This document shows, piece after piece, positions 9,944-21,165 of a stretch of DNA of 64,000 bases. The notes under the pieces are model-generated. The model was not told the origin of the DNA. It did not search any database and saw nothing but the letters and a program-made list of their open reading frames with translations. How positions within the stretch are numbered: the stretch's first letter is position 1; the number at the start of each line of letters is the position of its first letter. The translations under genes were made by a program, and so were the position numbers. This DNA comes from Lucifuga dentata (Eukaryota; Chordata; Actinopteri; Ophidiiformes; Bythitidae), in assembly GCA_014773175.1 (NCBI GenBank), contig VXCM01002073.1, positions 1 through 64,000 on the forward strand, written 5' to 3'.

Positions 9944-10029
9944 AAAAAAATAAGAAGGAAAATAAGATTTTTAGAAAGTAAAAATCACTTGAAATTCCAG
10001 AGATTTGCAGTGAAAAATGGTCCTATAGA

Positions 10030-10080
<51 letters not shown>

Positions 10081-10118
10081 NTCTCTCTCTCTCTCTCTAG
10101 CTCTTTCTCGCTCTCTCT
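10030..10118. repeat. (TC)n microsatellite with N
   Basis: A TC run broken by one TTTC and by an N at 10081. The true length is unknown because the assembly breaks inside it. Confidence 0.95.
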
Positions 10119-10688
10119 GTCGCCGCTAAGATTTGAAGATGTTATCAAGCCATGACAGCTGCTTGCTAAAAGACAAACAGTAGGTTCTTAAATCTTCATT
10201 AGCCAGTGGTAAATGAGGTTTGTTTTACACTGGAACACACACAACTGCGAGCATGCACACACACGCGCACAAGCTGGCGGTGTGCATATCAATTACAGTT
10301 TAACTGAGAACCATGGTAATGTGTCTATTGATTTTCTTCTTCTCCTCGACTAGTCAAGCATGTAGAGTTTGGATGCTTGGTAATGAAATTACCTTCACTC
10401 TGGAGAACGGCAGGAATATGTTACATCTGCACAGGCAGTAAACGCAGCACCTGTTTGCATGGCTTTAATTCACAGCCAACAGGAGAGCTTCCTGTCTCAA
10501 TCAACTTTCCTTTTTTTTTTTTTCTCTCCATCAGGCCAGTAATTCATTTATTATTCATCTCATCAGTAGCTCTAAATGATGTAAATGACCTTGCTTGAAC
10601 TGTATTGGAGTCCATTTGGACACTGTCAGACACCATTAGACATCCAGCGCCCGGACGCTCCGCAGGGTCAAAACCCCTCAGCTCAGCA
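10119..10688. other. non-coding stretch, complex sequence
   Basis: No gene recognised. The part at 10540-10640 (TAATTCATTTATTATTCATC, CATTTGGACACTGTCAG) is complex and homeobox-site-like. It could be conserved non-coding DNA; this is unproven. Confidence 0.4.
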
Positions 10689-10815
10689 CTGACAGGTAAA
10701 GTTTGACTGCACTTTATGTTCGTGAACGGTGCTGGTGGGGTCCGAACAGGTNCTGACAGGTAAAGTTTGACTGCACTTTATGTTCGTGAACGGTGCTGGT
10801 GGGGTCCGAACAGGT
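10689..10815. other. direct duplication around N 10752 (likely assembly overlap)
   Basis: 63 bases starting CTGACAGGTAAAG and ending GTCCGAACAGGT stand on both sides of the N. Confidence 0.92.
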
Positions 10816-10823
10816 ATTATTTA

Positions 10824-10850
10824 TGTGTGCGTGTGTGTGTGTGTGTGTGC
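10824..10850. repeat. (GT)n microsatellite
   Basis: Short GT run with one GC interruption. Confidence 0.93.
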
Positions 10851-10867
10851 CTGCCAGTAACTTTACT

Positions 10868-10935
10868 ACTACCTCCACCAAGGAGGTCATAATTTGGCCC
10901 TGTTTGTTTGTTAGTTAACTTAACTGATCTTTTAA
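10868..10935. repeat. CCAAGGAGGT-type dispersed repeat fragment
   Basis: CTACCTCCACCAAGGAGGTC followed by a GTTTGTTTGTTAGTTAAC stretch. It shares its start with the repeat at 5291. Confidence 0.6.
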
Positions 10936-10975
10936 AAACTGAGGGATAAGTGAGGCTGTGGGTGAATAAGACATT

Positions 10976-10996
10976 GGGGGGGGNGGGGGGGGGGGG
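10976..10996. repeat. poly-G run with N
   Basis: About 20 G with an N at 10984. Length is unreliable. Confidence 0.9.
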
Positions 10997-11029
10997 AGAT
11001 AAATAAGGGCCATAAAAGGCCATAAAATA

Positions 11030-12165
11030 TCTGGATAACTAACACTGAATAAGCGCCATGATATTTGAAGCTCATTCATTAAGCTTTACTTGGGTCAATC
11101 AGCACGTTGGTGTCCGTTAAAGGACCATACCGGTGATCATTCATGTTTAAGCCCAATATATACAATCTACATACATGTTACATTACTGTCAATTTCCAAA
11201 ACATAAAACCGTACTTTAGTTTTTCTGTTATTTTTGCAAATTCCCTAATCTTTCTAAATCAAATGTTCAGGTGTTACACACACACACACCTTAAAATTCA
11301 ATGTTTCATCTGCTAACACTTAACGCACGATTGTAGAAGGGATGGTCATTTTAATTTCTGGATAAAAGCCGTTTTCTGGGACTATATTTCCTGGTGGAAA
11401 CATACATCGTTTTCCGTGCAGCTCCACGTTGGATCGGTTAAATTAAGTTACTTCAGCAAAAAAACTATTAGAAATCGTGTCCATTGTGATTGATTGCATA
11501 TCTCAAGTGTGTTTTAAGTCTCTACAAGTTCAGTTTAATAGTGTACTGGAATTAACTGATACAATGGCAGTCTGGAAGGTAGGAAAAACAACTCTGAAAT
11601 CTAATGCTAAAGTAGTATATTTTGGGAAATGGTTGTCAGTAACGTAACGTGTGTGTGTGGATTGTATGTATTGGCTCAAACATGCACGACCACCGTTATG
11701 CTCCTTTAAGGTAGCATTGTTGTAAGGTGTGTCACAGGTAAAAGCTTAATGAGCTGCTTCATATTTATGAGCCACAATTTATACAATTCATCTGTGTTAA
11801 AGCGACGTTGACATGTAAAAATTGGCAAAGGAAACAAATTAAGATGACAGGTAAACGCAGACATTACCCTCCATGGGGTGTGGAGGGTGGTGTGTGTGTG
11901 TGTGTATTTTTGTGTATGTGTGTGTGACATGAAGACAGACGCAGAGCACAGCAGATGAGGAGGTTCAGCGCCATAAGAATGTGTGTGAGATCGGATCCAA
12001 ACTTACCGTTTAAATAAATCCACTGATCAGCTGAGTGGGCTTATCTATCGAATTTATTGATCACTAACACAGAGCCAAATACAACTCCAGACATGGTTTA
12101 GATGTCATACTGCTGAAATTTATTACCAGACTGAAACAGGTCTTAATTTTTGTGATGGTTTTCAG
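11030..12165 (+). mobile_element. family K element, interrupted by a TTAA element
   Basis: GAAGCTCATTCATTAAGC and CAATCAGCACGTTG precede the TTAA element (11117-11709). TTGTAAGGTGTGTCACAGG and TGAGCTGCTTCATATTTATG follow it, in the order seen in K at 13030 and 34530. The later part has a GT run (11890-11928), CAGACGCAGAGCACAG, and AGACTGAAACAGGTCTTAAT. No coding frame; the borders are approximate. Confidence 0.75.
11117..11709 (-). mobile_element. TTAA-type inverted-repeat element, copy C (complete)
   Basis: Runs from TTAAAGGACCATACCGG to TATGCTCCTTTAA, 593 bp, with long inverted ends. The body is reversed relative to copy B. It shares with copies G and H the segment TCCACGTTGGATCGGTTAAA, which marks a subfamily distinct from B, D, E and F. 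It is inserted in family K, so it is younger than that K copy. Confidence 0.9.
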
Positions 12166-12518
12166 CACTATGGACAGCGTGCAATCACTTCGCATATTCA
12201 AGCTGTTTTTTTTTTTAGATCAATCTTGATGTGAGCGTCTACATGCATCATTCCTGTCAGGATCATTTCCTGCCCCTCAAGGGGGAATGACAACACCTGT
12301 GACGTACAAATACATGGTAGAGTATGTGCCTGTGAAGTTCCCAGAATATTTGTGTGTATGCGTGTGTGTATTTGTGTGTTTGTGTTTGTCCCTTCCTCTC
12401 CATTTTCCCCATGAGCTCACCGCTCTGACTCAGTAAACACAATGCCACCTTTAATTAGCTCTGCAGGTCTAATTGATTGGAATTCCCTGCGGTGCAATTA
12501 TACAATTTCATAGACACG
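12166..12518. other. non-coding stretch
   Basis: No gene and no recognised repeat apart from short GT-rich patches at 12351-12388. Confidence 0.45.

Positions 12519-12592
<74 letters not shown>
12519..12592. repeat. (CTTT)n microsatellite
   Basis: About 18 uninterrupted CTTT units, a polypyrimidine tract. Confidence 0.98.
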
Positions 12593-13029
12593 AACTCCAT
12601 TTTCTCCCTCTAATTTCTGTTGTTTATTCAGACAGATTGGATGTCAGGGAATAAACTGTTCCTCCTCTATTCATTATGGTCTTGATGCTTCAGCATAACA
12701 AAGGTGAAAGTTAACAAAGGTCATAACAAAGGTCATCTGTTTGTTTGTATGTCATATGTATGTGTGCGTGTGTGTGTATTTGCATTGGACTCTTTCACAC
12801 ATACATTCAATAATATTAATAAATTGCCCTTTAGGTAAAGTAGCAGCTTCTGTTGTTCACAGAAGCAACATGTTAATGTGATTTTCATTATTAAACCACC
12901 AGAAAGTCATTTCTTCATGGACTTTGTTTCATCCTTGAGGGCATTATTTGACAACCAGCCATTTTAAAGTACCATTTTATTGGAGAAATCATGATATGTT
13001 ATGACATAACTAATACGGCATATACAATG
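12593..13029. other. non-coding stretch
   Basis: No gene. It contains three short AACAAAGGT(C) repeats at 12696-12735 and a GT-rich patch near 12760. Otherwise unassigned. Confidence 0.45.
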
Positions 13030-13392
13030 GATGTAATTCATTAAGAAAATCTCGGCAAAACTCAATGTCACATTAAATAGGTGCTGAGATAATTGAATCA
13101 TTCATAAAGCTTCCCTTATGTTAATCAGCGCATTGTTTTCCCATGAAAAAAAAAAGAAGTTAAAAGGCAATAAAGATCGGCATGTTAATGAGCTGCTTCA
13201 TATAAGAGCCACAATTTATACAAGTTCATCTGGTGTCAAAGCGATACTGATGTGTTAAATCAGCAAAGAAACCTAAATGCTGCTTTAAAGCTTCACATTT
13301 TGAGATAAGAGAGATAAGAGATTCAGACATTACAGAGAGCTCTGGTGCACGGGGGTGGCGTGGTCTGTGTGTGTATGTGTGTGTGTGTGTGN

Positions 13393-13443
<51 letters not shown>

Positions 13444-13838
13444 CACAGAGCACAGAGGTTTGCATTAGAGGAAGAGGTGCTGTGACACCAGAATATTTGT
13501 GAGATCAGATCAAAAGTCACCATTTAAATAAACAGACTAATCAGTTCAATGAGCTCATATATCACATTTATTAATACATGTGAGGAAAATACAGTTAAAA
13601 ATGTCATTCAGATTTCATGCTGCTGAAATTTACCACCAGACTGAAACACGTCTTAATTTTTGCGTGGTGGTGCATTTTATTTACATGTAGATAAGGAAAT
13701 ATCATAATAATGCCTCTTTCAAGGCAAATGCTAAAAGACACAGACGTTTATGCCTGAGGGAACATGGCAGCTTGATGTTATTTCCCCTTACTGGCATGTT
13801 CAATCTGGCACTTAGTTTTATGAATTCCCCACAATATT
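13030..13838 (+). mobile_element. family K element, near-complete copy
   Basis: It starts near GTAATTCATTAAG and ends near TTTTATGAATTCC, the inverted terminal motif. Its order is TGAATCATTCATAAAGCTTC, GTTAATGAGCTGCTTCATA, a GT microsatellite, CAGAGCACAGAGG, ATTTAAATAAACAGACTAATC, GACTGAAACACGTCTTAAT, then GCCTCTTTCAAGGCAAATGC and CTGAGGGAACATGG. Parts of this order recur at 11030, 25650 and 34530. No coding frame, so non-autonomous. Confidence 0.75.
13366..13433. repeat. (GT)n microsatellite with N
   Basis: GT run inside family K with an N at 13392. The same relative position in K at 11030 also holds a GT run, so the array came with the element. Confidence 0.95.
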
Positions 13839-14567
13839 GTTTATTAAGCAGTTAAACTGAAGATGCTCTTGGCTTTAAAACAACATGAGCAGCTCATTAA
13901 AACACCTTGGATGTGTTATTTCTGTCATGGAAACAAAACTCACATCGGCCAGAAATATTAGCTGGAATCAGATCACCACTAGTTTGGTCATATTGGTTCT
14001 AAAGTGTGGAATTAAATTAGGAACTACCGCATCCAGAACTGTCTGGAATATGTTCCTTCAGCAAGTTCCTTGATGAAGTACAATGTAGTGAAGATTGTGG
14101 AAATCAAAGAAAATGTTGTGTATTTTGTGATAACTGCATCATTTCCACATGCAGAAACAGCATCATAACACAGGTTTTGTTGTGTATTTTATAGTTTCAT
14201 GAATATCCTGATGTTTGAGAAAAGACAAAATAAAGCTGGAGGAGAAAATTGCAAACTTAAGAACAAAAATTTGCAAACCCCAGAAAAAGAAAACCTGAAA
14301 GGTGAAGAAGAGGATGGAAGCGATCTGTCTGATTGGTCTTGGGAAAACTTGCATCTGACCAATTGACAACTTTTCTTGCAAACTTCACCCAGCAATTCCT
14401 GAAGCATTGAAGCATATCTGCTCTAGAATAGGGTTCAAACCTTAGAAATGGTTCCGGCACTATCTTTCTACTACCAAAATAGGTCCTGGTTCCAAACAAA
14501 AAATACAAGTTCTGAATTTTCTGAAAAGGTTCCTGAATTTCTGGAAACGTTTTGGTACGATTGATAC
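13839..14567. other. non-coding stretch, partly a GGTTCC-type repeat
   Basis: No gene. From about 14425 the motifs AATGGTTCCGGCAC, GTCCTGGTTCC and GGTTCCTGAATTT recur in the manner of a degraded dispersed repeat. The minus-strand open frames at 14163-14508 have no recognisable domain. Confidence 0.4.
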
Positions 14568-14593
14568 AAAAAAAAAAAAAAAAAAAAAAAAAG
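14568..14593. repeat. poly-A run
   Basis: 26 A bases. It could be the tail of a retroelement, but nothing recognisable precedes it. Confidence 0.9.
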
Positions 14594-15324
14594 TGAAGTC
14601 TATTGTATTGAATAACACAACACCAGAAATCAATCCATAATTCTTCCTGTCATTTTCCAGCCTGCTGGAGCCTCTGCATCCTTGGCGTGATTGTGAGTTA
14701 TTGTATGTGCGTGGTGGCGGTGGTGGCGACATAGGTGCAGCTTACAGGCATGACATTATTGGTAGATGACCTGCCGGTGATGAGAAGCCATTTCCCTCCA
14801 TTGAAACAACACTCAGGTAAATTACTCTTTGAACTTGACTACAGGCTACGCAGCCTCATCACACAGTCATTCCAGCCAGAATGGCCGAGCGGCAATAAAG
14901 CATCCTCACACACGCAGAGACGCCTCATGAATAACAAGGAGCGGCGCTCTGAAACGATGGAGAAGAAATGTCTCTGTGCGATTCCTTCATTTTCTTTCTG
15001 TCTTCTTTATATACACACAAAAAAATCCTAAAAATTCTTGATTCTAGAAAATTCTTGATCGTACAAAATTTTCTAAGTAAAAAAAAAGTACATGTATATT
15101 AAAAAATTGTAGAACAACTACACCCCCTCCACTTAACTGGAGGGGGTNCCCCCCCCCCCCCAAAAAAAAACAAAAAACAACAACAACAACAACAAAAATC
15201 AACTATTAAAAATATAAAAAAATTCTTCCAAATGTAATCATCATGACACAAATGAGTGCCAAACCTGTATACCGGTTTGAGAGAAATATTCAGATTTTTT
15301 ACAAGCATTATCAAATTTGACAAG
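14594..15324. other. non-coding stretch with low-complexity patches
   Basis: No gene. It includes TTCTAGAA at 15042, a C-run with N at 15148 and (CAA)n at 15176-15197. Confidence 0.45.
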
Positions 15325-15908
15325 TTAAAGGGTCATACCACCCATTTTGCATGTTTGAGGCTAATATATTCTATTTTCATACATGTTACTGACAATCAAT
15401 TCCCAAAGCATAAAACTGTATTTCAGTTTTCCTGATATTTTGCAAAATCTCTTAATCTTTCAAAATCAAATATTCAAGTGATACACCCACCTTAAAAATC
15501 AATGTTTCGTCCAGTTACGCAGACTTATGAAGTCACGGTCATTTAAATTTTTTGATAAATGCAGGTCTTCTTTTGGGACTAAATTCCTGGTGGAGGCATA
15601 CATTCACTCCACGCTTTTTTATTGAACTTAAATGCTAAAATTACATAACTTCTAAAAAAAAAACCTGAATACATGTCTTGTTGGTGATGATGGATTACCT
15701 ATCCCAAGAATGTTTCAAGTATCAACAAGTTGATTTTAATAGTGTACCAGAATGAACTGAAACCAGTGGTCGTCTGGAAGGTAGGGAAAACATTTTTAAT
15801 TCACCGTTCCAGTAGTATGCTTTGGGAAATGATTGTCAGTAACGTTATGTGTATGAAAATTGAATATATTAGGCTCAAACATGTAAAATGAGGAGTATGG
15901 TCCTTTAA
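15325..15908 (-). mobile_element. TTAA-type inverted-repeat element, copy D (complete)
   Basis: 584 bp, from TTAAAGGGTCATACC to GTATGGTCCTTTAA. The inner order is the reverse of copy B (AATGTTTCGTCCAG, GGGACTAAATTCC, then TTGATTTTAATAGTGTACC). Clean TTAA at both ends. No transposase. Confidence 0.92.
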
Positions 15909-17040
15909 GTGAAAGTGAAATTATAGAAGTGACTTCAGTATTTCTCTTTTTTTGACCAGTTTTAAGATCAGATTTAAAGTTCAGTTGTGGCCAGATTTTT
16001 AGGAAAGTTCCATCTACTCTTATGAAGTCATTTTAACAGGCAGATATTTCAGAGAGAATTATAGATTATAGAAAACACTCTTCATGAAACAGAATATTTT
16101 GTTTGGTCCTAGTAGGAGATTTTTAAAAAATGTAGAAATATTGTTTTTGTCAACACTCACTCCAAGGGAGTAATTCTAAAATTACTGCAGTTATTGTGGA
16201 ATATTCTGTATTTTTCTGGTTTCTGATAATGTGTTTGATAATGATGATGATGACAATGTTGTTTTGCATGTGTGTGTGTGTGTGCATGTGCGTGTGATGC
16301 AGATGATGATGACTCATAAAGGTGTTTTATGTTCAGTACATGTTCCTGGATGACCTTGTCTGAGGTCGGNGGGGCTAATCAAACTGCAGGCAGGAACACA
16401 GCTGAGTCGGCCATTTCCCAGCATGCCTCTGTTCACATCTTTCTGTCCAAAACCAACTGATTCTGCACGTAGTCGGGAATAACGCTGGCACAGCTTGACA
16501 TTTGGCATAGGGAGAAAAGATATTGGATTTATAATTGAATTAGTCTGAGGAGAAAAAGAAACTCTCAGGGAAGTATTTTTCTGAAGCATAATGACTGGCT
16601 GCAGCTTTTTCCTCTTTTCTGTCTGCCATAAGAAGCACTCCTGTATGTTATTACAGTAAGCTTCAAAATGTGAATTTGTAAAAAAAAAAATAATGGATTG
16701 TAGATGAGTCTTATTGTACCAAAGTACAAAAAGACTACAAATATGACCCCTTATTAAAAATTAATGTACAGGAAGAAAGGTCAAAAGGGAAAGTGTGAAA
16801 ATGATTTTAAGTTGTTTAAGTAGTTTTTAGAAAAGGTACTAATTCACTAGTAAAATTTTTGGATTTAAATTTTTACAAAAGTATTAGCAGTAAAATGTAC
16901 TCTAATGATCAATGATAATTTAAAATGCTACGGAAATTCCCTAAATTTAAACCATAAAAATACCAAAACAATGTATAGTATGGAATGAAAGGAGAAAAAA
17001 AGCCTGAAGAAAACAGAAAGAAAAGGAAAGAGAATATTTA
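15909..17040. other. non-coding stretch with complex segment 16300-16620
   Basis: No gene. A short GT run lies at 16268-16283. The segment 16300-16620, split by an N at 16370, is unique-looking and GC-balanced and may be conserved non-coding DNA. 16980-17040 is purine-rich and leads into the telomere-like palindrome. Confidence 0.4.
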
Positions 17041-17121
17041 GGGGAAGGGGAAGGGTTAGGGGTTAGGGTTAGGTGTTAGGGGTTAGGGTTAACCCTAACC
17101 CCTAACACCTAACCCTAACCC
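17041..17121. repeat. telomere-like head-to-head palindrome
   Basis: A GGGTTAG-type array runs left to right and meets, at 17090/17091 with no spacer, its exact complement (AACCCTAACC onward). The arms 17060-17090 and 17091-17121 pair perfectly, 31 bases each, including the variant TTAGGTG/CACCTAA units. G-rich first and C-rich second is the orientation expected where two chromosome ends join. It could also arise by break repair, replication fold-back or an assembly error. Confidence 0.93.
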
Positions 17122-17663
17122 ATTCACCCATCTACAGTATATACAGTATAATGCAGTTAAACAATACAATATTTCCCTCTGAACTGAGAAAAACGTAAAG
17201 TCTCCTAAAGTAGAAATACACATGTAAATCACCAGTATTTTAAGCCTATATACCACTTGAGTAACCTTATGTTTCCAGCTGTGTTGTGAGCAGCTGCCGG
17301 GCTGCATTGTTTTTCAGCGAATGACCTGTAGCGTTCACTAACAGCTTCATTTCGTTCCAGACTGGGCGTCTGCCCGGGTTCTTTAACCTGCTCGGGCCCT
17401 TCAGGTCTGCCAGCGCTCTTATTATTCCCGTCCTGCTCCCAGTGTGTAATTTGATCAAGTTATTCATAACGTTTCAGCTGATGTCTCTCCCCTGAGTTAG
17501 CGTGACATTGCTATTTGCAGAGGATAAATGCATTATAGGATGGCCCACTGCTAGGAAATTGAGCATTAATATTTGCTCTTGATGTGATGTATATAAACAG
17601 ACAGATTTGAGCCTCTTGGCTTCTCTATTGACAAGACACAAGAGGAAGGTGGCTGAAAACACC
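17122..17663. other. complex unique stretch, candidate conserved non-coding DNA
   Basis: No gene recognised. 17270-17610 has even base use, no repeats, and motif-rich blocks such as TTAGCGTGACATTGCTATTT. The open frames here lack domain or splice support. Conservation is only inferred from appearance. Confidence 0.35.
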
Positions 17664-17692
17664 AAAAAAAAAAAAANAAAAAAAAAAAAAAA
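17664..17692. repeat. poly-A run with N
   Basis: A-run broken by N at 17677. Confidence 0.9.
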
Positions 17693-18135
17693 TCCTCACA
17701 AACAGCTCAATCACTCTGTAATCCGGTGAAATTTTTTTAGAATCATACAAAAATGCCAAAGGGGCATGTGAAAATGACAAAGTAGATCCCTAAAAATCTA
17801 GTCACAAATGAAGAATTAGAATCCGTTTGGCTTTTTATAACCATGAAAACTTCTAATTAAAGCTGCTTGAAAACACTGATTATTTTAGTCTGGATGACAC
17901 TTTTTTGTATGTGTGAAAATGAATCCTGAAAAAAATTATTTAAAACCGACAGGCCTATACTCAGTTTTTAACTCAAGATTTTCTCCTCTAAACAACAAAG
18001 GTGCAGAAAAGGTATTATAAGTGCCACGCCGAAGTCAAAGAAGCTGGATTTTTATTGAAACTGAATATTTTACGATACTAGATGCAAATATCAACAACTT
18101 CACAATAAATGTTCAATAGATCATTATATTTTGAC

Positions 18136-18201
<66 letters not shown>

Positions 18202-18388
18202 ACATGCAATGAATTACTGAGGTTTCTTTTATTATACAGTTTGCAGGAGTCATAATCCATATTTCATGTTTCTGGCCATAAAAACAAGTTCATTTGTACT
18301 GGAAACTGATTGCAATAATTCCACAGCCCTGGCACATGTTTTCCATTTGTTTTAAGTAAATAAGACTCAATAACTGCCAAATACCTTG
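17693..18388. other. non-coding stretch
   Basis: No gene. It holds the CTAT microsatellite at 18136-18200. The rest is AT-rich and unassigned. Confidence 0.5.
18136..18200. repeat. (CTAT)n microsatellite
   Basis: About 16 uninterrupted CTAT units. Confidence 0.98.
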
Positions 18389-18959
18389 TTAAAGGACCAT
18401 ACCGGCCATTTTGCATGATTGAACCTAATATATTCAATTTTCATAACGTTCTGACAATCATTTCCCAAAGGATAAAACAGTATTTCAGCTTTCCAGATAT
18501 TTTGCAAAATCTTTTAATCTTTCAAGGTCAAATATTCAAGTGATACATCCACCTTAAAAATTGATGTTTCGCCTACTAAATAGTTACGCAGCCTTATGAA
18601 GTCATGGTCATTAAAATTTTTCCATAAATGCAGGTCTTTTTTTGGGACTATATTCCCTGGTGCAGGCATACATTCACTCTGCGCTTTTTATTGTGCTTAA
18701 ATGCTAAAATTACATAACTTCTAAAAATACCTGAATACATGTCTTGTTTGCGATGATGGATTACCTATCCCAAAAACGTTTCAAGTATCAACAAGTTGAT
18801 TTTTAATAGCGTACCAGAATGAACTGACCAATGGTGGTCTGGAAGGTAGAAAAAACCATTAACTCACAGTAGTATGCTTTGGGAAATGATTGTCAGTAAC
18901 GTTATGTGTATGAAAATTGAATATATTAGACAAAAACATGAAAAACTGCTGGTTTTTAA
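18389..18959 (-). mobile_element. TTAA-type inverted-repeat element, copy E
   Basis: 571 bp, from TTAAAGGACCATACCGGCC to a degraded right end (GGTTTTTAA). Body orientation matches copy D. TTAA is intact on both sides although the last 20 bases have diverged. Confidence 0.9.
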
Positions 18960-20289
18960 GAATTCTTCAGATTGGTTCAGGTAACCAAAGCCATCTTTTC
19001 TTCCACAATAGATGTTTGGGATGTTAATGTGTCAACCATCCAATCTGAATAACTTACCAAGACAAATGAAGATCAGTCATCTTGAAGAGTCTAATCATCA
19101 AAATGCACATGGTGCTCGATAAGCTCATTTTCTTCACAAAAGAAAAAGTGATCGAATTGTCTCAAAACACAACCGCAATACCTTTTTTGAATTCATGTTT
19201 TTATAGTGCATTCAGGGACAATTTCAGAGACGGTAGATAGGATAGTAATAACAGTTCATGTTTGTGTTCTTATCTGCTGGGGAAAGAAGCCTGCTGGCTC
19301 CCGTCTCGCTGGTCTCCTTCTAGGTGCAGCTGTCGGTGGCTATCAGTGGGATCCCAGGGGCATGTCGGTCCTTACATTGGGGTAATTTCATTTAGAGAGC
19401 ACGCAGAGAAGGAGAATGCAGATGAAAGTGGGGAGCAGGAGGATAGACCACTGAGACCGTCCCCCTGAATTCATCTGGCCCAATGCTGCCATTTCCCTCA
19501 GAACACCAAAAACCCGTGGGGAGCTGAAAAGCATCGCAAAGGCTCCCAAACCCTCTGTGAATCCATTCAAACGCACGATAAAAGCTAGAATGCATCCCCA
19601 TAACAGCCTTCCCACGGTCCCATGAGGAATAGAGTTTCTCAGTCCTTGGGGGCCTACACACTCGCGCTGCTCACTGCGATCTACATTTTCCATTTAACAT
19701 CGCCTCCCACAATGCAATCGCTCAAAAATGTCACAGCATTCATTTGGCCTTGCAGAGCAAATAAAGCTGTTTACCACTGAGATCTGTACTGCGGGGATGC
19801 AGTTTAAAGCTTCAGGGCTGAAAAAAAATAACCTGAATTGGTTTTTCATCAGCACACGTGAAGAGTGAAATGGTTCACACGCATCGCTGTTGAGGAAATT
19901 TGGCGTTGTTATTGATGCTGTCAAGAGAGTTCTGCGATTCATGCTAATTCTGCTTCAAAGTAAGTAAAATGTGTTGTTGACGGAGCTAATATCCCACAAT
20001 GCAATACAAAATGGAGATTGAGACTGTGATTGAGATTAAAGTGTGACGAGAAAGCCCGAGGAACATCAACAAGGCAAAAAAAAAAAAAAAAAAAAAAAAA
20101 GAAAAGAATTTTGAGTTGATTGATAAGTCATGAGCCTAATGACTGCTGCAAACTGTGTAATTTTTTTTTTTTAAACTTTTATTTTACTTCAAATACAATA
20201 ACAGTTACAATTGCCAGGGGTTCTCATGTCTCATACAAAAAACACTCATGAATCAATTCATTCATGAATGAACATCACAAGGAAAAATA
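18960..20289. other. non-coding stretch, complex at 19240-19960
   Basis: No gene recognised. 19240-19960 is GC-richer and unique-looking. Overlapping minus-strand frames there (up to 101 codons) show no domain I know. It could be conserved non-coding or an unrecognised exon. A poly-A run of about 26 lies at 20075-20100. Confidence 0.35.
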
Positions 20290-21165
20290 CGCTCAGAGCT
20301 CTATTTGATTGAAAAGCAGCTGTTACCTCCAGGAGCTCTGAAAGGAACAATTTTAGAATTGTATGCATTGTTATTTTCTATGTTCTCTTCATCTTATGAC
20401 CTTTTAAGGAAGCTTTGGGAGAGAGACTTGGGCCAGACTTTCTCTGATGAAATGTGGCTTTCAATGAGTAAAGTGTCTTTCAGAAATCCACATCTAACTC
20501 TTTGCAGGACCAAAATTACAAATTTATATATCATATCTATTTCACTCCAGTTCGTTTTAATAAGATGTATTCTAATGTTTCCCCACTTATATTGGAAAAG
20601 GGTACATTAATGCATACGTTTTTGTCCGAAAATACATGTTTATTGGTTTAAGGTGCATGAGTCAGTTCAGAAGATAATTGGTAAGAAACTTATCACCTAT
20701 TATATACCTGTTGAACTGTAAAACTTGAGTTAGCTGTTAGCCTTGAAATTGACTGCTTGTTGAATTTTCTTTTTTTTTTTGTATTTGACTAAAAAATGTA
20801 TTCTTATTCTGTGGTCATCCCCACAGATACCTTCTGTTAAAATGTGGTTGAATCAAGCGGCTAATTTACTGATTTAATTTATACTAATTTAATAATACTA
20901 ATTTAATACTAATACTAATTTAATTTGAAGAAGTTAACTTATGATCTCCAAAATAAATCTGGGAGATTCAGGAGGTCTGGGCACCTTTGTGGAAATTTCT
21001 TGAATATGGATGAAATGACACCCTGTAAACATATATCAGTGACTATTTATGGGTCATATCTGTATATAATTGACTGACTTGTGTGTGACACTTATGATGA
21101 TCCTTTTTGTTGTTGTTTTTTATTCTGTATGTTTAAAAAATTAACTAAATTAAAAAAAAAAATCA
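20290..21165 (+). pseudogene. L1-type LINE, ORF2 C-terminal remnant and 3' end
   Basis: The frame 20305-20610 contains KLWERDLGQTFSDEMWLSMS, then ITNLYIISISLQ and MFPHLYWKRVH. This resembles the fish L1 ORF2 tail, where W-ERDLG-(D)E-W is followed by a -K(M)-N-S-LCWK- knuckle. The later LMHTF and VSSEDNW-like readings need frameshifts, so the copy is dead. No reverse transcriptase core remains. The 3' end is AT-rich with an A-run near 21151-21162. Family placement is by memory of the motif and not by alignment. Confidence 0.6.

Larger units (their letters stand above)
8778..10012. mobile_element. family M element (ACACTGCAAAAA termini), interrupted
   Basis: It starts ACACTGCAAAAAC and ends GATTTGCAGTG, inverted repeats of a very common teleost non-autonomous DNA element. 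Internal AAACAAGACATC and AGTCTTATTTTG segments fit the type. It is broken by the TATACC-rich element at 9333-9943. Other copies: 38699-39942 and 56570-56700. Confidence 0.65.

Noticed and set aside
10021..10118. CRISPR-like or other ordered array in TC-rich region
   Set aside because: Plain dinucleotide repeat without spacers. The host is a vertebrate.
19388..19693. 101-codon minus-strand frame as a gene
   Set aside because: Overlaps other frames of similar length, has no domain I recognise and no clear splice sites. Left as possible conserved non-coding sequence.
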